DNA of 64,000 bases from Alphaproteobacteria bacterium (GTDB taxonomy: Bacteria; Pseudomonadota; Alphaproteobacteria; Thalassobaculales; Thalassobaculaceae), in contig JANSYS010000009.1 in the NCBI GenBank assembly GCA_024742275.1, positions 97,140-161,139 on the forward strand, read 5' to 3'. Of this stretch, positions 56,583-64,000 are shown in pieces. Every line of letters begins with the position of its first letter. Positions within the stretch are counted from its first letter, which is position 1. The position numbers and the translations under genes were made by a program. The notes beneath the pieces are model-generated. The model saw only the letters and a program-made list of their open reading frames with translations, was not told where the DNA came from and made no database searches.

Positions 56583-58286
56583 TCAGTTGCGGGCGGGATT
56601 TAACAACCCACGGGCGATGACGCCCGCCTGAATCTCCGCCGCACCCTCGAAAATGTTCAGGATGCGCGCGTCGCACAGAACCCGGCTGATCGGGTACTCC
56701 AGCGCATAGCCGTTGCCGCCATGGATCTGCAATGTGTCGTCGGCCGCGGCCCAGGCGACACGCGCGGCCAGCAGCTTCGCCATGCCCGCTTCGATGTCGC
56801 AACGGCGGTCGCTGTCCTTCTCGCGAGCCGCGTGCAGGGTGAGGGCGCGGGCGGCGGCGATTTCGGCGGCCATGCGCGCAAGCTTGTTCGCCACGCGCGG
56901 AAAGTCTTGAAGTTTCTTGGAAAATTGAACCCTTTCGCTTGCGTAACGAAGCCCGAGCTCCAGGGCGGATTGAGAGACCCCGACCGCGCGGGCCGCTGTC
57001 TGGATCCGGGCGCTCTCGAAAGTCGCCATGAGCTGCTTGAAGCCCTGGCCCTCCTCGGATCCGAGCAGACTGTCGGCTGACACCTCGAAATGATCGAAGG
57101 CGATCTCGTACTCCTTCATGCCGCGATAGCCGAGCACCGCGATCTCGCCTCCGCTCATGCCCGGGGCCGGGAAAGGGTTCTCGTCGGTGCCGCGGGGTTT
57201 TTCCGCCAGCAGCATGCTCAACCCCCGGTAGCCGGGCTCGTTCGGATCGGTGCGAACCAGCAACGTCATCAGATCGGTCCGCGCCGCATGGGTGATCCAG
57301 GTCTTGTTGCCAGTCACGCGCCATGCGTCGCCGTCGCGTTCGGCGCGGGTCCGCAGATGCGCCAGGTCCGATCCGGTATTGGGTTCGGTGAACACCGCCG
57401 TCGGCAGGATCTCTCCCGACGCGATGCGCGGCAGCCAGTGGGCGCGCTGCGCGTCCGTGCCCCCCAATCGGATCAGCTCGGCGGCGATCTCCGACCGGGT
57501 GCCGAGGGACCCGACGCCGATATAGGCCCTGCTCAGGGTTTCAGAAACCACCACCATGGCTTCCTTGCCCATGCCCAGTCCGCCGTACTCCTCTGGCACT
57601 GTGAGGCCGAAAGTGCCCAGCTCCGCCATGGCGTCGACCACCTCGATCGGGATCAGGCGGTCTTCCAGGTGCCACTGGTGGGCATGGGGTTCGACCCGCT
57701 CGGCGCCGAAACGACGGAACTGGTCGCGCACCATGCCCAGGGTATCGTCCAGCCCGTGGTGCCCGAAAGCGTCCGGATCGCCGGATTCGAGGGCAGCGGC
57801 CAGCCGCACGGCAAGCGCCATGCGGGCGGCTTGACCGTTGCCATATCGCATCAAGTTCAAGCAGCAAGTATCTGAGAGTGGTGATAGATCCGAGTCATCG
57901 AGCCCTATCTCATAGGGCCGGAGGATTTCGGTCTGCGCCATTGGGATACCGCCGCGGATCTGCCCGAGATACTCGCCGGCGGCGACGCCCAAGATTAGCC
58001 GCTCGGTCTCCCCGAACCTTTCCCGCTCGGCCAGGTCGTCGGCCCAGGAAACCAGTCTTTTCAAGGCTTCCACGGTTGTCGCGAGCCAGGCAAGGCCATG
58101 GGCAGCCGTCTGTTCGGCATCCATTCTGGCGGCGTCGATACGACCGTCGCGCACCACCATCTGGGAAACCTTCCGCCGGGCGGTCGCGAGCACGGTTTCC
58201 GCCGCGCCCGCTGCCTCACGGGCAAGCGCGCGTGTATCTTGATCCGTGGTTTCGGAGGGGGCGATACCGACGGCGGTGCCGTTCAT
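56583..58286 (-). CDS. mcd: (2S)-methylsuccinyl-CoA dehydrogenase
   Basis: Flavin enzyme of the ethylmalonyl-CoA pathway, oxidising (2S)-methylsuccinyl-CoA to mesaconyl-CoA. 567 residues: an extra N-terminal helical domain of about 180 residues with the Mcd-specific block AAHGLAWLATTVEALK ... GEYLGQIRGGIPMAQ. The acyl-CoA dehydrogenase core follows: VPEEYGGLGMGKEAMV, FTEPNTGSDLA, WITHAARTD, LQIHGGNGYALEYPISR. ATG with AAGGAG upstream. No other ethylmalonyl-CoA genes (ccr, ecm, mch) in the window. Convergent with the transporter. Confidence 0.9.
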   Translation of the reverse strand: MNGTAVGIAPSETTDQDTRALAREAAGAAETVLATARRKVSQMVVRDGRIDAARMDAEQTAAHGLAWLATTVEALKRLVSWADDLAERERFGETERLILGVAAGEYLGQIRGGIPMAQTEILRPYEIGLDDSDLSPLSDTCCLNLMRYGNGQAARMALAVRLAAALESGDPDAFGHHGLDDTLGMVRDQFRRFGAERVEPHAHQWHLEDRLIPIEVVDAMAELGTFGLTVPEEYGGLGMGKEAMVVVSETLSRAYIGVGSLGTRSEIAAELIRLGGTDAQRAHWLPRIASGEILPTAVFTEPNTGSDLAHLRTRAERDGDAWRVTGNKTWITHAARTDLMTLLVRTDPNEPGYRGLSMLLAEKPRGTDENPFPAPGMSGGEIAVLGYRGMKEYEIAFDHFEVSADSLLGSEEGQGFKQLMATFESARIQTAARAVGVSQSALELGLRYASERVQFSKKLQDFPRVANKLARMAAEIAAARALTLHAAREKDSDRRCDIEAGMAKLLAARVAWAAADDTLQIHGGNGYALEYPISRVLCDARILNIFEGAAEIQAGVIARGLLNPARN

Positions 58287-58381
58287 CCTTGTAACTCCTT
58301 GCTTTTGAGCGCGCCTAGCGGCTCGGGAAACATGGTGCAGGCGGGGGCGGAGGTCTACCCGTTGACGTCTAATGCGTCTTG

Positions 58382-58396
58382 TTAACCATTTGTTTA
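58382..58396 (-). promoter_or_regulatory. CtrA-like box between mcd and the J-domain gene
   Basis: TTAACCATTTGTTTA fits the CtrA consensus TTAA-N7-TTAA at seven of eight conserved positions, and the TTAACCAT left half is the favoured extended form. It is about 100 bases from the mcd start and 140 from the J-domain gene start; strand assignment is arbitrary. Confidence 0.4.
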
Positions 58397-58536
58397 TAAA
58401 TTGATGTGCATGCGAAACGGAGCGAATAGTTTGAAACCGCGTTTGTGGTTGCAGAGGTCCGCCAAGGTCGATACGATCGCCCCCCACCGTCAAGATACGG
58501 TGGTTTTCCGATTGCATACCACGATATGGAGCAGCA

Positions 58537-59238
58537 GTGGATATCGCCAATCCGACCCGATCCGGAGAGAATTCTTCATCTAAATCAAAAGGTTCTGGCG
58601 CGGCGAGCGCTGCGTATGTGGTTCCATGCGCCTCCGGCTTCCGCGATGCGGTGCTTCGGCTCGCCGAGAGGCGTCAAGCCAGCCCTTCCGACCTGGCAAG
58701 GGCGGTTCTGCTCCTCATCCCCCGCGACATTTTGGCCCGCACCGCCGACCCCGGAGAGCCGGCTCCGGGAGACCGTGAGCGTATTGCACTGCAATCCGGC
58801 GCGTCCCGCGGCCGGGTCCTGAAGCGGAAACCGCGTTTGCAGATGCGGCTTCCCGGCGGTTTCGAGCATGCGGATCTGCGTCGGGCGCTTGCCCTGGCGC
58901 TCGCCATGGCCGAGGGCGAGGCGGAACTGGCGCTGGTGACGGAGGCGGACCGAAAGGCCGAAGCGGCGGTGGAACGGGCGCGGGATGAGCTGGCCGACGA
59001 AAATACGACGTTGCGCGGTTTGATCGCGGATCTCGCCATGCCCTTGCTTCCCCAGGGCGTTCACACCCGGGCGGAGGCATTGTTCGTGCTGGGCTTCCCG
59101 CCAACCGCTGTGCCCGACACCGGTAGTATTCGTCGGCGGTGGCGGCGTATGGCCATGATCTACCACCCCGACAGCGCCTTCGGGGACCACGACCGGATGA
59201 GCCAACTCAATCAAGCTCTCGAAAAGCTGACCCGGTAG
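58537..59238 (+). CDS. J-domain protein
   Basis: 233 residues from a GTG start with GGAG five bases upstream. The N-terminus is a Ser/Gly linker, then FRDAVLRLAERRQASPSDLARAVLLLIP (repressor-like helices) and a long Ala/Glu-rich coiled coil (about 120-165). The C-terminus is a J domain, with the HPD motif at residues 210-212 (IYHPDSAF) in a divergent setting. Likely a DnaK co-chaperone; client unknown. No dnaK nearby. Confidence 0.8.
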   Translation: MDIANPTRSGENSSSKSKGSGAASAAYVVPCASGFRDAVLRLAERRQASPSDLARAVLLLIPRDILARTADPGEPAPGDRERIALQSGASRGRVLKRKPRLQMRLPGGFEHADLRRALALALAMAEGEAELALVTEADRKAEAAVERARDELADENTTLRGLIADLAMPLLPQGVHTRAEALFVLGFPPTAVPDTGSIRRRWRRMAMIYHPDSAFGDHDRMSQLNQALEKLTR

Positions 59239-59294
59239 GGCCGGTACGGGGGACCGGGGCTGCAGACGCATCGCGTAATTTTCTTTCGCGACGC

Positions 59295-59323
59295 TTGACA
59301 GTCCGATCCGGGCTTCGTAGCGT
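59295..59323 (+). promoter_or_regulatory. Promoter TTGACA-N17-TAGCGT ahead of the Cys-containing short frame
   Basis: -35 TTGACA (59295-59300), 17-base spacer, -10 TAGCGT (59318-59323). Predicted transcription start is at or next to the ATG at 59331, so the RNA would have no leader. Confidence 0.5.
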
Positions 59324-59330
59324 CCGGCCC

Positions 59331-59477
59331 ATGAGCAACGATCTCCACATGCGGGCCTGCTGTCTGGCTGACCGCATCGGTCGGCGAATTAGCCGCCCGG
59401 TCCTCGTCGAGGGCCGGGGCTGTGCCGTTCGCCTTGAACCGATCTATGGAGACTTCTCATGCTCGCTGAGCATCTGA
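59331..59477 (+). CDS. Possible leaderless 48-residue Cys-containing leader peptide
   Basis: Short frame MSNDLHMRACCLADRIGRR... with Cys-Cys at 10-11 and further Cys at 31 and 44; a second ATG is at 59349. It begins about 8 bases after a good promoter and overlaps the downstream ACT gene by 19 bases in another frame. It could be a regulatory leader peptide that controls the ACT gene by coupling, or a chance frame. No ribosome-binding site is visible. Confidence 0.4.
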   Translation: MSNDLHMRACCLADRIGRRISRPVLVEGRGCAVRLEPIYGDFSCSLSI

Positions 59478-59791
59478 GCCCCGATACGGGCTCTTCCAAA
59501 ACCGCCGCTTTTCCCCGTACCGACACCGTCGCCGAGCCGGTGGTCGCCTGTTTCTCGGTCACAGCCCTCGCCGATCCCTCGGTCATGCCGCGTGTCCTCG
59601 AGTTGTTCGCCAAACGAGGACTTATCCCCTCGCGCTGGCACAGCGACCTGAGCGGGCGTCGGCGCGACGAGTTGCTGATCGACCTCCAGGTCGAGGGACT
59701 GGATCGCGACAAGGCCGACCTGATCGGCCATGCAATGCGCCAGATCGTCCCGGTTCTCAGCGTCCTGATCAGCCAAAAAAGCTTCGCCTGA
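59459..59791 (+). CDS. Small ACT-like domain protein
   Basis: 110 residues. The core VVACFSVTALADPSVMPRVLELFAKRGLIPSRWHSDL ... DELLIDLQVEGL has the beta-alpha-beta pattern of ACT domains found in acetolactate synthase small subunits (one strand, then a helix, then 'RGL'). No enzyme domain is attached. GGAG seven bases upstream of the ATG. Possible ligand-binding regulator; partner unknown. Confidence 0.65.
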   Translation: MLAEHLSPDTGSSKTAAFPRTDTVAEPVVACFSVTALADPSVMPRVLELFAKRGLIPSRWHSDLSGRRRDELLIDLQVEGLDRDKADLIGHAMRQIVPVLSVLISQKSFA

Positions 59792-59827
59792 TCCTGCGCT
59801 TGCCGGTCTTGGGGACGGATCTTCCGC

Positions 59828-60754
59828 CTACTCGACCCGGAGCATCTCGACGGTGGCGGCGGCGTCGGCTTCGGCGGCGCCGACCTGCTCGAGCCAGTCG
59901 CGACGCCCGCGCACCCCGCCGCCGCTACGCACGGCGGCGATTGCCTGGAAGTCGATCGTCGCAAAGACCCATCCGGGCTTGCCTGCCTCCCCTTCGGCAA
60001 GAACGCCGTCCGAGGGCAGACCGATATCCGCCGGGACGAAGATCCCGGCAGCGCCGCGGTTGATGTCCAGGGCGGGCGACCAGGGCGCCTCGCCGACAGT
60101 CGGGCTGGTGACGACCGGGATCTGGTTTTCGAGAGCCCGGGCGAGCGCGGCGGTGCGAATGCGGGCTGCGCCGGCGGCGGTCTCGGTGGCGCTCGGCATC
60201 AGGATCAGCTCCGCCCCGGCGGCGACCATGGCACGGACGATCAGCGGGAACTCCCCATCGTAGCAGATGGCGACCCCTATGCGGCCGATCTCGGTATCGA
60301 AGACTCGGGCGGCGGAGTTTCCGGTGATTCCCCAGATATCGCGTTCCCAGGGGGTCATGATCCGTTTGTCCTGGATCCCGATACCGCCTTTCGGACCGAT
60401 AAGCCGCGCGCGATTGACGGCAAGTCCGCCGAGTTCCCCGGCATGCACCGGGAGGCTGGCCGCGAGAATGTGGACCCCATGTCTGGCGGCCAGTTCTGCA
60501 TGGAGTGCATCGACCGCGTCGATCAGGCCGCCGACAGCCCGAATCTGACCGGCAAGATCGGCCTCCATCTCCGGGCCGAACGTCGATGCCAACTCCAGTC
60601 CGCCATATTCAGGGAAGACTAGAAGTTCCGCCCCTTCACCGGCGGCTTCCTCGACCCAGGCCGTCAGCGCTTGGGTCCAGACCTCGAAGCTTTCCGGTCG
60701 CCCGACGGGATACTGGGCGGTCGCGACCTTGAGGCGTGCGCGCTCGGTGCTCAC
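59828..60754 (-). CDS. Carbon-nitrogen hydrolase (nitrilase superfamily)
   Basis: 308 residues from a GTG that overlaps the upstream stop as GTGA. Catalytic triad: Glu in FPEYGGLEL, Lys in IQDKRIMTPWE, Cys in AICYDGEFPL. The family includes amidases and N-carbamoylputrescine amidases. The substrate is not fixed, and pairing with an acetyltransferase suggests modification of a small amide. Confidence 0.9.
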   Translation of the reverse strand: MSTERARLKVATAQYPVGRPESFEVWTQALTAWVEEAAGEGAELLVFPEYGGLELASTFGPEMEADLAGQIRAVGGLIDAVDALHAELAARHGVHILAASLPVHAGELGGLAVNRARLIGPKGGIGIQDKRIMTPWERDIWGITGNSAARVFDTEIGRIGVAICYDGEFPLIVRAMVAAGAELILMPSATETAAGAARIRTAALARALENQIPVVTSPTVGEAPWSPALDINRGAAGIFVPADIGLPSDGVLAEGEAGKPGWVFATIDFQAIAAVRSGGGVRGRRDWLEQVGAAEADAAATVEMLRVE

Positions 60755-61350
60755 AGCGGTTTGATCCAGTACTGCATGGGTTTGGCCGTCTCCTCGGTAT
60801 CGCCGACATCCGTCCAACTGTATCGAGCCACCGCTCCGTCCAGCCGGCGGTATCCGAACCGGCTCCAGACGGTGTCGAGCGGCTGATGACCTTCCGGCCG
60901 TGCCGGATGGGTGTCGGGCCGGACGACCCCGCAGAAAACCACGGTTCCGAACCCGAGCCTCCGGGCGTGGTCCTCGCGTCGCTGGAAGAACGCGCGATAG
61001 ACGCCGCGGCCTCTACTGTCCGGCAGCAGAACCGACTCGGCGCAGTAGAACACGGTCTCCGTGTCGTAGCCTGCGGCTGAGATCGGAGCCGAGAACTCCT
61101 CGTGCTCATGCGCCAGCGGCAATCCGGTCGACGCGCCAACCATCCTCGACCCGTCATAGGCCGCGACCAGGATTGCACCCTCGGATGCGGCGAAGGTCGA
61201 CAGGTACCGGGCCTCGTAGTCGACCGACCCCTCGTACAGGTACGGCCAGTCTCGGAAGACCTGGATCCTCAACCGCGACAAGTCGTCTATCGCCGGCGCG
61301 ATCGCGTCGCGTCCAACCAGGGTCTCCAGACGGAGGTCGGCCTCGGCCAT
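60751..61350 (-). CDS. GNAT family N-acetyltransferase
   Basis: 199 residues starting MAEADLRLETLVGRD, with GGGAG upstream. The acetyl-CoA motif is weakly conserved (ESVLLPDSRGRGVYRAFFQRRED, around residue 110). Often found beside nitrilase-family amidases, here with coupled translation. Confidence 0.85.
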   Translation of the reverse strand: MAEADLRLETLVGRDAIAPAIDDLSRLRIQVFRDWPYLYEGSVDYEARYLSTFAASEGAILVAAYDGSRMVGASTGLPLAHEHEEFSAPISAAGYDTETVFYCAESVLLPDSRGRGVYRAFFQRREDHARRLGFGTVVFCGVVRPDTHPARPEGHQPLDTVWSRFGYRRLDGAVARYSWTDVGDTEETAKPMQYWIKPL

Positions 61351-61455
61351 GGCGCTCCCTTCACAAAGGCCGCCGCAATAGCGGCAGGTCGACGGCCGGT
61401 CAACCTCGCCCGTCAATCCTGGCCGGTCGATCGGGAAGCCGGTTGGCGCGGGCCG

Positions 61456-61845
61456 CTATTCGGCCGCCTGTTTCAGATAGGCAATGACGTTGGCGCGATC
61501 CTCGGGCTTCTTGAGGCCGACGAAGATCATCTTGTTGCCCGGAATTGCCTGTTTCGGGTTCTCCAAATAGGCGTCGATGCCGCTCTCGTCCCACACAACG
61601 CCATATGCCTTCATGGCGTCCGAGTACCGTTTGAAGCCCTCCGCAGTTCCCGCCTTGCGACCGATCACGCCGTACAGCGACGGCCCCTGGCGGTGTTTGC
61701 CATCCTGAACGGTGTGGCAGGCTTGGCACTTACGGAAGACTTTCTTACCTTCGGCGGGGTCTCCGTCCTGGGCGAACGCGCCGGGGCCGGCGGCGATGGA
61801 TAGGGTGAGGCCAAGAAGCGCGGTCCGAAAAACCGTGGTCAGCAT
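61456..61845 (-). CDS. Periplasmic class I cytochrome c (c2/c550-like)
   Basis: 129 residues. Start at 61845 chosen because GGAG lies six bases upstream; two earlier ATGs are possible. Signal peptide TALLGLTLSIAAGPGAFA (cleavage near residue 25). Heme site CQACH (40-44), distal ligand Met106 in NKMIFVG, family segment LYGVIGRKAGTAEGF. Soluble electron carrier. Confidence 0.93.
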   Translation of the reverse strand: MLTTVFRTALLGLTLSIAAGPGAFAQDGDPAEGKKVFRKCQACHTVQDGKHRQGPSLYGVIGRKAGTAEGFKRYSDAMKAYGVVWDESGIDAYLENPKQAIPGNKMIFVGLKKPEDRANVIAYLKQAAE

Positions 61846-61994
61846 GCGGGTCTCCATTATCGTCATGGTCCTGTTCAGCGGGTCTTTTGCGCGTTCGTTT
61901 GTCGAAACATGGCGCGACATCGTCAACTTGGACAGTCCATGCGACGATTCGTCGAAACCCGCGGCCCGCCGGGACTTCCTCGATGGTGGACGCC

Positions 61995-62219
61995 TCAGTA
62001 GCCGCGCTTGAGGAGGCGGTTCATCATGTGCATGACGATCAGGGCGCGCGGTTCGACCGTGCGCCACCGGTCCGCCGCGTCTCCCACCAGACTGTCCGAC
62101 TGCCAGGTCGCCAACTCGGCCGCGGCGGCGTCCAGAGTCATAACCCGGCGGCCGACCTTGGCCGCCAGAAGACCCGCCTGGAAATCCATATCCGGATGGA
62201 TCGGGCGCGGGTCGCTCAT
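61995..62219 (-). CDS. Small conserved protein of unknown function
   Basis: 74 residues, ATG preceded by AAGGGGCAAG. Sequence is His/Asp-rich at the start (SDPRPIHPDMDFQAGLLAAKVG) and mostly helical afterwards. No domain recognised. Lies 149 bases upstream of the cytochrome c gene on the same strand and divergent from the ion channel. Confidence 0.65.
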   Translation of the reverse strand: MSDPRPIHPDMDFQAGLLAAKVGRRVMTLDAAAAELATWQSDSLVGDAADRWRTVEPRALIVMHMMNRLLKRGY

Positions 62220-62318
62220 TCTTGCCCCTTGAACCGGAGGCCCGGCCACCGTAGCTGAGCGCGGAAGAAGTTTTCCGACACGGTCGATTCGGGAACGGGA
62301 TTTTGGGCGGGGGACCGG

Positions 62319-63158
62319 ATGGCAATCACGCAGTCGATCATGGATTTCAGAAAACGGGTGGGCTCGGTCGTGGAGTCGCGCCATGCGCAGATGGCGATAA
62401 CCGTTCTGATCGTTCTGAACGCCATCACCCTTGGGCTGGAAACGAGCGAAACGGCGATGGCGGCCGCGGGCTCCTTGCTGCGGACGGTAGATGCCCTCAT
62501 TCTTTCGGTCTTCGTTGTCGAGATCGCGTTGAAGCTCTTTGCGCGTGGCGCGAGGTTCTTCAGGGATCCGTGGAATCTTTTCGACGTCGCGGTCGTCGGC
62601 GTAGCGCTGGTGCCGGCGTCCCAGGGGTTCTCCGTTCTACGCGCGTTCCGGATTCTCCGCGTCCTGCGCCTGGTCTCGGTCGTGCCGTCCCTGCGGCGCG
62701 TGGTGGGAGCGTTGCTGCACGCCATACCGGGGATGGGCTCCGTCGTGATGCTGCTCACGGTGCTGTTCTACGTGTTCGCGGTCATGGCGACGAAACTCTT
62801 CGGACAACAGTTTCCGGACTGGTTCGGGACCATCGGCAACTCATTCTACACCTTGTTCCAGGTGATGACGCTGGAGAGCTGGTCGATGGGCATCGTTCGG
62901 CCGGTTATGGAAACCTATCCGGTCGCCTGGCTGTTCTTCGTCCCCTTCATTCTTCTAACCTCGTTCGCCGTCCTGAACCTGTTCATCGGCATCATCGTCG
63001 ACGCCATGCAAAGTCAAGCGCATGAAGAGGAAGCGGCCCTGCACCGGGGGGAGCCGACGCTGGTGGATGTGATGGCGGAAGTGCAGGCGATGCGCGCCGA
63101 GATCGCGGAACTCCGAAAAGCAAAGTCCGCTCTGGAATCTGACGGGAACAGCGGCTAA
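62319..63158 (+). CDS. Bacterial voltage-gated sodium channel (NaChBac/NavAb family)
   Basis: Homotetrameric one-domain channel, 279 residues. Six TM segments; S4 carries spaced arginines RAFRILRVLRL ... SLRR (108-127). Selectivity filter LESWSM (185-190) is the sodium-selective type. The C-terminus (about 240-275) is a coiled coil (EVQAMRAEIAELRKAK), typical of the tetramer neck. Such channels are linked to motility, pH and osmotic responses in marine bacteria, but the role here is not known. Confidence 0.93.
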   Translation: MAITQSIMDFRKRVGSVVESRHAQMAITVLIVLNAITLGLETSETAMAAAGSLLRTVDALILSVFVVEIALKLFARGARFFRDPWNLFDVAVVGVALVPASQGFSVLRAFRILRVLRLVSVVPSLRRVVGALLHAIPGMGSVVMLLTVLFYVFAVMATKLFGQQFPDWFGTIGNSFYTLFQVMTLESWSMGIVRPVMETYPVAWLFFVPFILLTSFAVLNLFIGIIVDAMQSQAHEEEAALHRGEPTLVDVMAEVQAMRAEIAELRKAKSALESDGNSG

Positions 63159-63171
63159 AGTCCGCCGCCTC

Positions 63172-63245
<74 letters not shown>

Positions 63246-63425
63246 AAGAACTCCGCATTATCCTATTGTTTTATTTAAGAAATTGTTGGGCTGATGTGTT
63301 CGGGTTAGCGGGCAGTTAGCACTCTCTTCCGATTTCTACCGGTTACAACGGTGAATTCTACCGCGTAGCAGCGGGCTCGCTGAACGTTGTCTGGCTGCCT
63401 GTTCACGTTTTGGTCGCGGTACGAA
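63246..63425. other. AT-rich spacer downstream of tRNA-Gly
   Basis: No gene seen. Composition (TTATTTAAGAAATTG-like) is clearly lower in G+C than the surroundings, consistent with foreign DNA inserted at the tRNA. Confidence 0.5.
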
Positions 63426-63868
63426 TCATGCTGCAACATCACCTGCGTGGTCCTCAAGGAGGTCGTCATGAGATATGAATCCGAACCGAAGTCGGTCGAG
63501 AATAAACTCTTTCACGCCGCCAGCTTCTGCTTTGCTCATTCCGGCGGGCCAACCATCGGGTAGCCGATTGATCCCCTCCAGAAGCCTCTCGCGCTGCGCC
63601 ATTTTCCTATAGCGCCACGCCATCATTGGACTCCGGTCGCCCAGCGCAGCCTGAATCTCAGCATCGTTGAATCCTGCAAGCGCCAGTTCGACTGCACCAG
63701 TCACGCGCAAGCCGTGAAAGGTACGTTCGCCGCGGCGAAGGCGTTCTCCCAGTCCATCTTCACCCTCACCAAGCCATTGCGAGTTTGGCCGTCGTAGAGC
63801 CTGCGGGATTACGCGACCAACCGCCGTAGTAAAGGATGCGATGTCGTAGGCTTCATAAGTGGACACCC
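63426..63868 (-). pseudogene. Tyrosine recombinase (phage-type integrase) C-terminal fragment
   Basis: About 145 residues. Contains HGLRVTGAVELALAG (box II Arg) and ALGDRSPMMAWRYRKMAQ, where the usual His of the GH motif is Asp and the Tyr in WRY may be the nucleophile. The N-terminal core-binding domain and box I are absent; the frame runs leftward from sequence that looks like an insertion-sequence end. Probably an inactivated integrase next to tRNA-Gly. The exact break is not resolved. Confidence 0.65.
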
Positions 63869-64000
63869 GCAAAAACCTCCCCTGTTTCGGCGAGATGTGA
63901 TTCCCTTCCGTGAGGCTTTTTCAGGAGGGTGGTATGGGTCAGCCGGGTTTGTTTGGGCTCTCGGATCATCTGAAGCGGTTGAGCGATGACGGGGATCCGC
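63869..64000 (+). mobile_element. Left end of an insertion sequence, probably IS5 family
   Basis: Begins near GTGGACACCCGC (boundary approximate) and runs off the window. It contains a transposase start. The terminal inverted repeat and target duplication cannot be confirmed without the right end. Confidence 0.5.
63934..64000 (+). CDS. IS5-type transposase, N-terminal 22 codons
   Basis: ATG with AGGAGGG five bases upstream. The translation MGQPGLFGLSDHLKRLSDDGDP matches the start of IS5-group transposases (MxQPGFFDL...RL...GDP). Truncated by the window edge. Confidence 0.6.
   Translation, partial: MGQPGLFGLSDHLKRLSDDGDP

Overview
The window is a GC-rich alphaproteobacterial chromosome segment, most likely from the order Rhodospirillales. 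This is inferred from four things: the dnaA-dnaN-recF-gyrB order beside rpsT, the ffs-dnaX-ybaB-recR order, a cluster of GANTC (CcrM-type) sites near dnaA, and central-carbon genes typical of that group. The genus is not resolved.

Layout. 1-289 holds the end-truncated start of a ricin-type lectin gene. 499-6921 is the replication cluster gyrB, recF, dnaN and dnaA, all on the minus strand. It is followed by about 1 kb of non-coding, partly AT-rich DNA (a candidate origin or dnaA control region) and rpsT. 8296-16923 is housekeeping: crotonase, mutM, ubiE-ubiB, Nudix, gluQRS, esterase and HNH genes, interrupted by a GIY-YIG nuclease gene framed by two copies of a palindromic repeat. 16946-29669 carries a flavoprotein, a receiver protein overlapping agmatine deiminase, a serine-glyoxylate-type aminotransferase, a ketopantoate reductase-like gene, a DUF1028 protein, bfd, a class A PBP, a hybrid-free histidine kinase, an uncharacterised protein and an FAD oxidoreductase. 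After tRNA-Arg come a second crotonase, a secreted RTX metalloprotease, a glutathione transferase, a large MscS channel, a CoA-transferase, and a ScfR/RamB-like regulator divergent from isocitrate lyase.

39569-49870 contains a DUF4170 protein, TauE/SafE, acetyltransferase, PAS, eda, SRP RNA, dnaX-ybaB-recR, a second member of the uncharacterised family, zapE and SDR genes. 50002-56554 contains a lipid A/glycosyltransferase/cobalamin-type binding protein operon divergent from a phosphonate-type ABC importer (phnCDEE). 56583-62219 has (2S)-methylsuccinyl-CoA dehydrogenase, a J-domain protein, an ACT protein behind a possible leaderless peptide, acetyltransferase-nitrilase and cytochrome c. The right end holds a bacterial voltage-gated sodium channel, tRNA-Gly, a broken tyrosine recombinase and the beginning of an insertion sequence.

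Functional links: isocitrate lyase and methylsuccinyl-CoA dehydrogenase imply two acetyl-CoA assimilation routes in one genome. The regulator next to isocitrate lyase sits over a repeated TCGCARATGC motif. The least ordinary structures are the five-unit ATG/TGA repeat joining ubiE to ubiB, the repeat-framed GIY-YIG gene, the GANTC cluster, and the pair of diverged unknown proteins. No CRISPR array, prophage or complete new defence system was seen.
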